Source: Sarcocystis neurona (lineage: Eukaryota; Apicomplexa; Conoidasida; Eucoccidiorida; Sarcocystidae). From it: DNA of 64,000 bases. Shown here in pieces: positions 1 to 11,293 of this stretch. Location of the stretch: assembly GCA_000727475.1 (NCBI GenBank), contig KL647308.1, positions 310,001 to 374,000 on the forward strand, given 5' to 3'. The first letter of the stretch is position 1. Each line of letters begins with the position of its first letter. Below the pieces are notes generated by a model. That model had not been told where the DNA came from and searched no databases. It worked only from the letters and a program-made list of their open reading frames with translations. The position numbers were made by a program, and so were the translations under genes.

Positions 1-1519
1 ACTGACACGCCATCTTCCCTTACGGGGTGGCCCTTCTAGCTGCTGTGCAGCGACGTTGTGTCCGCAGAGCTGCTGCATTTTGCAAACGCAATTTCTTTCT
101 AGTTGAGAGTGTGCAGACGTGTATCTGCATGTGTGTAGAGGCAGACATCTATATGGATGTACGTGTGCTTATTCATATGTATGTACGATGTATGTACACG
201 TGTGTGTACGCAAATGTGTATGTACATACGTATATGCATGTACAGGCATCTGTGTGCCCATGTTACATCCACATACACGTATTTTGCGCAGGTCCGGCAA
301 GCCTACACATGTTTGTGAAATGGCGTGGGTAGGGTCTCACTCTTCTTGTCTCCCACGTGTGGCGTGCTGCTGTCGCAGGCTTCTCTTGTAGAACGTAGAT
401 GCACACACGATTTTGGAGATCGGGCAGACCGGAGGAGGCCACAGATATATGATTGCTCGGAGTTCTTCTATGTAAGATGAACAGACAATGTATGTATGTT
501 CGCACGTCATACAAATGCAGTGTAGACAAACGTACATACATACATAAGCAATATAAATATACAGGCAGACGCATTCACAAATTCCACAAAGATGCAACAG
601 ATGTGCTGTTCACCAGCGCATGTATCAATCACTCGTGTACGAGGTATACAGATACATAGATATATACATGTGATGCGTATACATACACAATACATGAAGG
701 TGTGTCTACGCTCATTTTTTATACACATACCCCCTGTATGCTAGTAGGCGAATGTATATTGTGTACGTTCCTCTACATACACGTAGCACACTGTGTGTGT
801 TACACATCCTACACACATCCACAATATATACACGTATGCATATACACATATACTACACACATACACACTGTGCATTAGTACACAGAAATATGCATACATA
901 TATTACGCACCTATACACAGTACACTAGGACACACAAATATACATATATATATATAAACATTTCTGTGTCAGAGATACACATATACATGAGCGGTAGGAG
1001 GCAGCCTAACGCTTTTCTGTTCACAGACAGGACGAGATTTATCTTTCCCGTGCTGCAGCAGCGTAGGACACACGTGTATAGGGATGCGGACACATATTCG
1101 TGCCTGGGCAGACGCGGGGGAACATTTTGGTTCTGTGTTGGTCCGGCTGAATTTAGTCACAAGCAGATGTACTGTCTAGTCACTTATAATTTGAAGAGTT
1201 CTTCGCGCGTTTTGTACGTGTGTGGACAAACGCCTGCACCTGTTTCTGTGTACGCGTATCATGTGGGAGTTTATCTGCTCAATGGAAACTCTTCCACCAA
1301 TCACAGACATCATACATACACACATCCGTGTGAGTATTCACATATGTGTTTCCCCATGGACACAAGTGCACGTATGTGTCCATACACGTGTATGGATGTG
1401 TATATATATATATGTATGTAAACATATGTGTATGTTTGTTTCTCTCTCTCTATGTAGGGATACTCGCGTACGTGGACGTATACAAAGGTATGTGCGTAGA
1501 CGCCGTTGCGTATAATTAC
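1..1519 (-). other. Left-edge part of phosphorylase intron 3
   Basis: The third exon ends at a GTAATT donor at 1519, so this stretch should be intron on the minus strand. It contains long tracts of TG/CA, TATG and TA simple sequence (about 115-290 and 640-960) and no recognisable phosphorylase exon in any frame on the minus strand. A very short exon could be missed. Confidence 0.7.
1379..1396. repeat. 18-bp perfect palindrome
   Basis: TCCATACACGTGTATGGA is identical to its reverse complement. It lies in TG/CA-rich intronic sequence, which makes palindromes more likely by chance. Confidence 0.85.
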
Positions 1520-4500
1520 CTAGACCGCCGTTGCCAAGAGCTGGATCGTGCTCGTACTCGTAAAGCTGCTGCAAATTGAATCCGAGCTCTGCCAGGGCCT
1601 TCCTGTAGTTCTCTTCAATATCCAGATTCACGAGCGCATTTTGGAAAGCTGCAAGACAGCAGGATAGGATGAGGAAGAGAGTTACACACGTGGGAAAAGA
1701 GAAAAAGCAAATTCTTCTCTGTGAACGGGAAACGAGGGGACCGGGAGGCCAACACTTAGAAGAACCACAGAAGAGCACACGATTCGCGTTCCGTCGTTGG
1801 AGTCAGGGAGAGGGGTAAACGGACAAAGAGAAAGTGAAGAAGAAACAAAGAAAGATACACACAAGAACTATTTCGCAGACATGCAGAAACATACACACAC
1901 ACACACAAGAACTTTCCACACAACTACTAGGAAGCCACCACATGTGAAAGAAGACATACCGGCTACATACGCAACAACACCCAGTGCGCCCTTCTTATCC
2001 AACGATAAATGCCTACACACTTACCGTTATCTATGTAATACATACAAACATAGACACCCAGACATGTGTGTATCTACGACTCCAATTGGTAGTGGATAAA
2101 GACGAAAAACTGGAACCAGAGGCACGCAGAAAACCCGGACGAGTAAGCGTCTGGAGTCGCGTGCTGTATATCACACTACCTGCGCGCACCGCCGATGCCG
2201 CAGCTGCACACGTTCCACAAGAAATCAAAAATCCACACTCGACATCTATGAGTTTGCGTGTGCACATGCGTATGCAAGCACCTACGTGTCTTTCGCTCTC
2301 TCTACACACATATATATGTCCCTTCTTCTATATATCCGTGCTTCTCTATCTATACGTGCCCACACACATCCGCCACCGGCGCAGGCGTGCGTATAGAGGG
2401 ACGGGCGGCACCACTACGTGTCAGTGGATCCCTCTGCGTTCACCAACCACAATACCCCGGCCGACAGCGAAGGGGGCGAGCCTCACATCAGGGAGAAAAA
2501 CGGAGAAAGAATACCACATTCAAATGTTCCGAAACGCATGCACAGAAGGAGAGAGGAGACAGCCACCGCAAGCACACACCAGTTCATGCTGCTTTCCTAT
2601 CAATCTCACTTGAAGACCATGTGTTTTTCGGGGCAACCCATTCTACTATGTAGAGTTGCCTTGACAATACATCCTTCTTAGGTACACGGTTACCACCTTA
2701 TTACGCAGACACATATACACACACCTACTGATAAAAGACGGAGACCCACAAAAAAGGGAGCTACGAGATCAAGCAGATACACTAGCGCACACCGCATACA
2801 TACAAACGTTTACACATACATATATATACTCAGGGGACCAAAGGGCAAAAACACAGCTGATGTACATGTTTGCGTACCGTTTCTTGGTACGCGTGGAAGC
2901 GCGCTTGCAGCAAAACCCCTCCGCATCTCACGGCGGACGTCCCGTCGCCAGCTGCAGTACGCGTGGGCTTCCCCGTTGCATACGTACACTACACACAATA
3001 TATACACAAATATATATATATATATATATATACGGAGGGATGCGGATGGTCTCTTGCTGCGGCGTGTACACATGGATGCATCTGCACGTGTGCAGGTATG
3101 TATATCGACATACGTGTACACACATGCATGCAGTCAAGTAAGTTGCTGCCGTGGTAGTGAAAGGCCCATCTGGTTAGTCACAGCACGTTTATCTCCCCTG
3201 CCGTTCGGCAAAAGGTTTCCTGGATTGGCAGATCAGTGTGCGTGCGAGCCCGTACTGAGGTACCGCCATATATGCTCGCCAAAGTACACGCACAGACGCC
3301 GTACACCTACAGCCAGGCGTACGTCTTTTCACTGTCACCATATACATGTGTAGAGACAGTCGCTCTTCTTGTGTAGAGACAGTCGCTCTTCTTTCGTGCT
3401 GCGGCTCGAGACTTCAGAAGACTCGCCAGGCAGAGTTTCAGCTTTCAGTATCTAACCTCTTCCCAGCAGGAATTCCAGGGATAGGTAGTAGCCGCGCTTG
3501 CAATCTTTTTCATGAAAGAAGGAGTTCGTATCGTTGAGGGTTTCGATGAGGCGGTCGCGCACAGAAAAGGCAGCAGCTCTATAGCAGGAATCTGGATCGC
3601 AGTTGAAACGCGTCTTGGCGCAGGTGTACTCCTGCTCAAAGATGACGATGCGCCCCACAGTAAAAAGATAACGCAACTCCTCAGTGTGCGTAATATGCCG
3701 CGGTAGTGTATCCAGAAGTGGGAGGCTTCGCAGAGAAAGGCCGCCTCTGTGAATCACGTGTCACGTGAGAGCTTGTGGAAATTTCAGCACGCACGCTGAT
3801 AGCTCTTGCTGCTCTGGCAGTTACCCTGTACGAATATGTCTTTGTGCTGCATATTTCTCGCAGTGCCCCTGCTACCTGTTGTCCCCGCAGTGCTACTACA
3901 AATATCTACATACTTGCACTGTCAGACATGTATACATATATATAATTACTTACATAAAAATTATGATGATGTTTACAGGTGTGCATCTTTTTGTGTGGGC
4001 GTGTTCGTGAGTATCCGTCCATTGTGACACGTAACGGGGTCAAGATGGACGTGAAGCAGCACTGATGAAATGGAGCAAGCAGCAGGTGGCTGGTTTCACG
4101 ATGTGATAGCCCAGACAAAGGTGTTTATGCGCAAGCACGAAGGCGCAGCTATCTGAGCAATCGACGTGCCTTTCTCAGAAGTTTCCTCGTTGGAACCTCG
4201 GACGATTCTGTGTGCACCCACACAAAACGTTTACACGTAGTCGCACTCCATTACTCGTGTAGCTGGTCTCGAAGGAAAAGCACGACTGTCATACACAGTC
4301 CCATAAGAGCACCGCCACGTGCTACGGTGCTTCTGAGGCCTCCCTCTTCCTCGGCAGACGAACCTCGGACCGCCACTCCTTCTACGGCACATCGTAGAGA
4401 CCGAGTGCTAGATTGTAACTCGCTCTCACTGGGAAGCAGTACTGCACTGGTAAGCTTTAGCCAACAGCCACTGGCGAGAGTGCGGGCAGACACTCCTGTT

Positions 4501-5069
4501 TGAAGGTGCCACGTGCAAAGAAAACCCGGCTAATATGGGGACTGCCCGTGGGAACAGCAGTGCTCTTCAGGGGCAAAGTACGTGGATCTCTGCTTGGAAA
4601 TATAGTTCAGCTCACACACCAGAGGTAGCTCACGCACTCGGAATACGTATTCACACCGGCTGTCGGAGCTACGCGGCAACAGTCTCTGAGCGCCTCACGA
4701 CAAAGCTGTTTCTTTGTCCCGTGCTCCACAGAAGAACATCGGCATGTAGACAAACATCTCGTGGATCCGTGAGCGTCCTGTACAGCCCGTGCTGTCTCCT
4801 GTTTCTCCCTACTCAGCCCATTGTCGGCCACTCACCACATGATTGACCACGCTTCTCTGGATGGAGTGGATATCCGAGCTTAAGTACGTTTCCATAAGTT
4901 TCCAAAGCTTCTCTTTCTTCACGTCTGCGTGGGGATCTTCCTCTTCGTTATACATACCCGGAATACTTCTTGGTACTGCACCCGTTAGCTTGGAGAATGA
5001 CGCCTTCCGGCGCATCTCCCAGTGGTACGAAGAGTCATTTGCGAAAACGTTGTCATCCGAGGACGCCAT
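1520..5069 (-). CDS. GP: Glycogen (amylopectin) phosphorylase, N-terminal part; gene runs off the left edge
   Basis: Phosphorolysis of alpha-1,4-glucan to glucose-1-phosphate; in coccidia the cytosolic substrate is amylopectin. Three exons are visible: 5069-4836 (78 codons), 3631-3457 and 1648-1520, joined at GT/AG sites in consistent phase. This gives about 179 residues of a protein usually 850-950 long. Family signatures are SIQRSVVNHVEYT at the exon 1/2 junction, SVRDRLIETLND, YYLSLEFLLGR, then AFQNALVNLDIEENYRKAL and the glucan-phosphorylase stretch HDPALGNGGLG. The PLP lysine and the catalytic C-terminal half lie beyond the window. The start ATG at 5069 is the last Met before the conserved block. 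Residues 20-30 (RRKASFSKLTG) resemble the phospho-serine switch of animal phosphorylase (KRKQISVRG); S24 or S26 is the likely equivalent. The Toxoplasma enzyme is known to be regulated at Ser25. Introns are 1204 and 1808 bp, with a third of at least 1519 bp. Confidence 0.96.
3010..3032. repeat. (TA)n microsatellite
   Basis: An uninterrupted TA run of about 23 bp in phosphorylase intron 2. Confidence 0.95.
3348..3393. repeat. 23-bp perfect tandem repeat, two copies
   Basis: Two adjacent identical copies of a 23-bp unit starting GTGTAGAGACAGTCGCTC, in phosphorylase intron 2. Perfect identity indicates a recent duplication. Confidence 0.95.
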
Positions 5070-6218
5070 CTTCGCGGAAAATGCCAACGTGACAATGGTC
5101 AGAGGACACTCTTGCGAAGAATATAGGAGGGAGGAGAAAAAGGGATGTCCCAGATAGTGTGCGGATGAATTAGAATTCTTAGTAGCTGATAAGCACACGT
5201 CAAATTTCGTTCTGTTTGGAAAAAGTGGTTCGGATCAACACGTACCCGGTATCGGCTGGAATGTCGAGCAACGGGTGGGCACAGAAGGTTGTTCTCTCGT
5301 GGAGGTCTCGTACATTTTATCCGCTATCCCCGCCGATGCGTTGGAGGAATAATCATCACGAAGTCTCACATCCACACACAGCTGCGTGACCGTTGCACTA
5401 CTCTCGCGTGTGATGGACTAGATCCTCTTTAAAACACAATGAAAAAAATGCCGCATCGCGTTATTCCGAGAACTCTAGCGGAAGTAGTCGAAACTTACAC
5501 CACTGCCTCCGTCCCAGGCACCCCAGCACGTGGTGCTGTCAGTCAAAAAGAGGATGTGCCGAAAAGCGAAACAGCTGGTAATGAATGATCATCGGCGGTT
5601 GCAACAAGAACTGTCTGAGACGAAAACGTTTCGGGTGTGTTGGCCTATGCAGCGGCAAGACATGACTTCAGAATGCATGAATAACGGTGAAAAGAGGCAG
5701 TGGTAAGGATCAAACACACGAGCACGTCGGGCTAGCGACACACCTCGCTAGCTTTTTCAGTCGCTGCTTCCCGCGAGCGTAGCCTTCGCTCCTGCGCTAC
5801 ACCCGCCAGCACTACAAACCCCCTCACAATAATACTAAAGGAGCACTCAAGGTTGCACCTACAGAACGTCTGTATACACCCGTCTTCGGCGCCCCAGTCC
5901 CGGAGCACATGGAGCTGCAGAGAGAAAAAGTGCTTACTTAATTTTGACCGAATGTCCAACTGGCTTTCTGAGTGAATCTGACCAAAAGGTTCCTTCCTCC
6001 GACGAATGACGCGTGCGAAGCCCAGGCGCTAGCTGTTCGGGTAAACGCGTGAATGCCGCTGGTCCCCGTGGAAGCGACGTCGCATACAACAAATGACCGT
6101 AGCAACACCACCGGGCGATGCTCACGTTCGCTGTACATCTAAAAACGTCATCTGGCCGCTCATGTGGCTCGATGGGGAGGTATTTAGGGAAAATATGGTA
6201 AAAGCTAGGGAGTTCGGA

Positions 6219-6300
6219 GAGGCGCTACGCGGCAGTACAGACGCTACGAAGCCAACGAAGAGGCGGTACGTGACAATACGAACGCTACATACTTCGTCAG
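6219..6300. repeat. Diverged 41-bp tandem duplication
   Basis: Units 6219-6259 and 6260-6300. The first 29 positions of the two units agree at 23; the ends have drifted. Confidence 0.7.
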
Positions 6301-7007
6301 CTACTACTTTTCGCGGTGAAACCCCTCAGTGGGGAAGGTCAGAGGAGAAATAAATGCGTTTCTCTTGTATCACGTGTCGCAGAGGAGAGTATGCGGTCCT
6401 TCAGCGAATCCACCTGGAATGTGTGACATGACAAGAAGCAAGTCCTTGGACTGCGTACATCTTGGGTCGCGGGTTTCAATGACGGTGCGGACCGCCACGC
6501 AGTCTGACGTCTTTAAAACACCTGTATCTTCACGGCAACGAGAGGAAGTGGAACGGATATTTGCCGAAGGCGTGAGATTCAACCGCGGGTCATCAGTGCG
6601 CCTTCGGTGGTCGCAGCAGATGCTAGTGTCCTCTAGCGCAGATGTGGAACGAAGGCAGAACATCTCACGTAAACCCATTTGGGGGAGGGAATTCGTTCCG
6701 TCGTATCAGATATTTTCAGGTTGAGTCGTTCGCTGTAGACCACCGTTCGTCGCATATTCGACCGCTTTTATGAGGAAGTATCTGATTGAAGTTGAGTACA
6801 GAGGGCCGTGAGCTGAATGACTGGGGCCATCTTTTGTCTCAGCGGGTGATTGAGCAGAGAGGATTATCCCAGGTGTCCCCTGTGTTCCGTTGGGGCACCT
6901 AATGCAAGCCCGCGACTCCCGGTCACTAGTGCAGCTTTGGGCAGTGCTTGTGATTTTCCACGTTGACACTTCGTAGAAGTGAAGCGGCGTTCAGGTCGAC
7001 GTGCGAA

Positions 7008-7062
7008 TACCATCGACTTCTACTGCAGCTCGACGGCTGCTCTACTGCAGGAGTCGATGGTA
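7008..7062. other. Imperfect stem-loop
   Basis: Left arm TACCATCGACT...CTGCAG (7008-7028) pairs with right arm CTGCAGGAGTCGATGGTA (7045-7062), with a few unpaired bases inside the left arm. The loop is about 16 nt. Confidence 0.75.
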
Positions 7063-7517
7063 GAGGCTGGTGGGGTTTGGGACGCTAGAGTATCTACTGT
7101 AGGTGACAGGGCGACGAAGACAACTAACGTGTAGACTCAGGATTTGGCAACAGAGGAGCAAAAAACCGCAGCAAGCTCTACTGCAACAGATCAGCGGCAT
7201 ACGCAGGAGTATTTTCGGTGTGCTGGTAGAAACTAAGGTGCTGGACACGCTTGAGAGAGCATGAGAGATGATGATGCCAGACATGAACGCAGTTGAGTTT
7301 CTGGAAGGGAGCAGGAAGGCTGGAAATATCGAATACCGGTAATGAAAGAAAGCAAAAGTCTAAACCTTGCTGTCGACGGCCAGGCCCCCCTAATGCGGTT
7401 ATCGTGGTGGACGGTAGTCGTCACCGTGGTAACTCACGTCGATCGTCTACGGCCCATGCACTGAGGCATTGCGTCAGAGTGCCTGTCCAACGGCACCGGC
7501 CCAGCGGCGCCTCATCT

Positions 7518-7544
7518 GAACTGATGTGCGTGGCACATCAGTTC
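7518..7544. other. Perfect 11-bp stem-loop
   Basis: GAACTGATGTG (7518-7528) and CACATCAGTTC (7534-7544) are exact reverse complements around a 5-nt loop. The sequence is not simple repeat. Confidence 0.85.
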
Positions 7545-9605
7545 CATATATTCACAAGTGAGGAGAGTTCTGCGACACGGCACAGGAGGTAGAGGGGGAG
7601 ACTCGCAGAGGGAAAGCGAAACGGAAAAAGCCGATGGAAGGAACGTAACGTAGAAGGGCTTTTCAGGCAGGCGAACAGGAAGCTTGAGAGGAAAGAATTT
7701 GGCCTCTTAAGCCGAAGGGTGACAGAGGACTTCTGTCACTCAAATACCAAGAGATATGAGGCACAGAGTCGTGTCAAGCCGCGTCGTTGCTGCTGTCGCG
7801 ACTGACCAGTAGTATTATGAGAATAGTCTACCGACTCTTGAAAACAAAAACAAGAGAGACACGGGCGCTGTTCGTCTCACACAACTCTTCTCGTACCATG
7901 CCTTGGCCATTCACGACTTTTTCCCAACAGATTTGTGTGCTGTATTTCCAGAGGAGAAGCGTAAACCAAGTCCATCTGTTTTGGAACCACAGAAGACCAC
8001 CGGTGACAGGCGGTGACCCGCAGGGAGCACATCCTGGCGTACCGAACGTGCACGTTTGTGTGTTTGCCGTCTGAAATACAATATAAAAGACTCCAGTTGA
8101 TGCTTGGAATAGTTTTCTGAATACATGGGAAGTGTGTATAGAGTTTATCAGTTGCACGTAAGATCGACTTGAGACTTTGCAAAGGACTTCCCAGGAGCAG
8201 TACTACCAGAAATAACAGCTACTCCTGTTGTAAAATGAACGTCAGTAGTGCCCCGATGAGTAGGTGGCGGTGTGCGACAGTTTTTGACGTAGACTGCTAA
8301 TGACTTCGAGAACAGCAGAAGGCGAACGTGCTTTGATCTTTGGTGTACATAACTGTCCGCTTGGCATTCACTGGCGATGCTCACGCGTATTTGACTACGT
8401 TGACGCACCGAGGGAGCCGCGAAACAGTTTGGGTGTGCTGATAATTCACGATCTTGTAGTCCCTCTGCAAACGCACACGACAGGCAGTATCTTCCTGAAA
8501 CGCACCGGCGCCACATTATGATAGTAGAGGGGTAAGGATTCGAAGACACATGCGTCGTCTTTTGCTGATGGGAGTTCTTCCACGATATTACCGGCAAACG
8601 TGTACACGTGAGCTCTTTACAAGAGATTAAAGCCCACTGTCTGTCAGTGGCGGTTACGTTTGCGCGCCTGAATGTATCCCTCCAAATGTTCACGAGTGTA
8701 CGGAGAGGTATATTTTCTGCGGTGTGCAAAAGGGAGCATCGCTTAAGGGGTCACCGGGAAAGAAATTTACGGGAATAGACAAACTTATCTATAGATGACT
8801 TCGGTGGTGGTGTCATTCACCTACAACTGTTATTCTTATCTGCACGAGGGCAGCGGTAAAGTGAGTCTACTGGAGGGCTACGGAGAGATGCCAGCCCATG
8901 CTCCGAAGTGAGGACTGCAGTGAAGAATGTTTTAAAACAGCCACATAGGCTCCAGCAGATGTCGTATATAGATCAGGTGTGTTGGGAGTAGATCTCAGAC
9001 TGCCGATGCAGGAAGATCTATTAGGCTATGCAACCCCTAGCGCGTCACCTGACAACGTTTTTGCTTTCTAGTATTACTGGTGGGTAATCTTTTACCACCT
9101 CGTTCTTCCTACTCCAAGAAAATCGTCTTCTACATTAGCAAGGACGGAGAACTCTGCGCATTTGGCCATCTTGCAAGACCAGGTAGCACGGTAGTCACCG
9201 CAATGATTACCATGCACTAACAACATCCCCAACAACAGTGGGAAGTTTCACGTGTTTATTGTTTCACGAATGCGCAATTACACGCCCGTCATACGAATTC
9301 AGTCGTGTGTGCGACGTACCCACCACCATGCGCCTTTGAAGTAGCCATCGTTATTATGCCTCACTGTCCCTTGTGTCCGACAAAGTCTTCTTTTCTATTT
9401 GGAAGAGTCGAGTATCTTGTAAAGGTGAGCGTCTTGCTGGCCAGCGGAGAGACTCAAGCTGCTATCGGAGTCATCGCAGCCGAATATCAAGCTGAACAAC
9501 TGAGAGTTTCCACTTGTAGGTTACTGTCTTCGCGTATATCCTACGTGTGCCTACACACGAACACCCATGGTACGACCGCTTTCGTGGATCCCGACGAAAG
9601 GGAGA

Positions 9606-9670
9606 GTCAAGTACAGCGCATGGTGTGTACATACATAGCGTCAAGTACAGCGCATGGTGTGTACATACAT
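9606..9670. repeat. 31-bp perfect direct repeat, two copies
   Basis: Copies at 9606-9636 and 9640-9670 (unit begins GTCAAGTACAGCGCATGG) are identical and separated by 3 bp. Confidence 0.95.
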
Positions 9671-10265
9671 GGCACCACATTGTAAAGTTCGAGTATGCGA
9701 GTACGGGAGATAGGGTTGACCTGGATACGTAGATACGTATACGTACGTGAGAAGCAACATACACGAGGTTTCCGGTGTGCCAGCGAGCAGCTCGACTCCA
9801 ATAATTTCTTTGCTACCCACAAGGCTGCCAGCTATCCTGGATGATAGAAACTTGCACCGAAGGCCGTCGAGTGACACGCAGGCAGGAAGGAGATTGTCTG
9901 CATGTCAAAACAATCTGTTATCTCAGTGTAGGCGGCGCAGCACTCACTGCGTGCACATTTCAAAAATTAAACGCTGCAGACAGCGCAGCTTTTGCCGAAG
10001 TCACAGGTGATCTATCGTATGTTTCTTCCTGCTTGAACGCTGCGAACAAGTGCCGATCCGTCAGCAGTAGAAAAGTGTGTTTCCTGCCGAGGCAGGTGGT
10101 TAGACACGTAGCGAAGATAGCAGCGGCGCAAGGCATTACAACCTGTCACAAGCAACCTGCAAGAAGGACCTTACACAGACACACGAGATTGAGGCTCTCT
10201 GAAATTAGTAAAAACGCGGCTGTAAAAACTGTATCATAGGAGGAATGCTCAGGAGAAAACAGAGA

Positions 10266-10304
10266 TCTGCCGAAGTTGTTTCAAAAGGAAACAACCGCGG
10301 CAGA
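10266..10304. other. 17-bp stem-loop, 15 pairs
   Basis: TCTGCCGAAGTTGTTTC (10266-10282) pairs with GAAACAACCGCGGCAGA (10288-10304) at 15 of 17 positions around a 5-nt loop. Confidence 0.85.
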
Positions 10305-11147
10305 GAGAGGACATGCAGGCAAGACAGTTTTCCCCACAGAACTGCTACGCCAGTTCAGACGTCTAGAATTCCCTGTAGTCTCAATAAATGTCTTCATGTA
10401 AATAGGTGTATGTTTTAACCTGCACGTATGGCAGACGTTGACTAGCTTCGATTACGCTCAAGTCTGCGTCTTCCTTAGAATTGCGACGCTTATGCGACAG
10501 TGCTTCCGAAGATGGAATCCGATAGTTAGCGTTTTAGCCACGATCAAGTGTAGTAGCTTGTTGGTATCACTGTGCCAACTGATATGGATGCAATTGAATC
10601 CAGTTGTGTCACAGTCCGCATTCACTACATTTACGGTATGGAGGCGGTGAGCGCTTCATTATTCATCGCTGATGAGGCGCTGTCGCCTTTTACAATCATG
10701 CCATTGAACCTGAGTGGTGTGGGAAGTGTAAGACAGGCGTCATCCCGTCAAAGTGTCTAACGAAATTTCAAGGGTCCGACCACATGTTCCACGCAGCTAG
10801 TTCACCTCACAGCGTGCAGGCGAGCGTGGGGAATCCAACGCCATTGTGCGCCTAATGCGCGTAATGGCACGTGACCAACGAATACGAGGTCACAACTCTT
10901 GTACTTGCAACTGCCTCTACACGCATATAATATATATATGTATATAGGTATGTAGGTACGTGTAGCTGTTGGTTGGATTCTGAGAATGCTCTTCTTTCGT
11001 TGATGTTGAATTCAATGTAAGACGTAGGAAGCATCACAGTTATGAGATAGAAGAAGTGGGACTGCATCTGACTGTCTTTCCTTGATGCTACGAGTGTTCA
11101 CCCCCACGGCTACAACGAAGGATAGCGCGAGCCGTTTCTAGGAATTC

Positions 11148-11293
11148 GTTTGTGAGATCTGCACCCCTGCACGTTAGGCAGTGCGTTCGCCGCCCTATTT
11201 ACTCAGTTGGAAAGCATCACGTTTGTGTGATCTATGGTCCTGCACGTTAGGTCGTTGTGTCTCCGCCGTAATTCCCCAAGTGTCAAGGCCCGA
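11148..11293. repeat. Diverged 73-bp tandem duplication
   Basis: Units 11148-11220 and 11221-11293 share GTTTGTG.GATCT, an exact CCTGCACGTTAGG, and a diverged pyrimidine-rich tail at the same offset. Confidence 0.8.

Noticed and set aside
9841..10239. 132-codon open frame with several cysteines, briefly considered as an SRS-like remnant
   Set aside because: Frames of this length are expected by chance in this window, and cysteine spacing and SRS signatures are absent.
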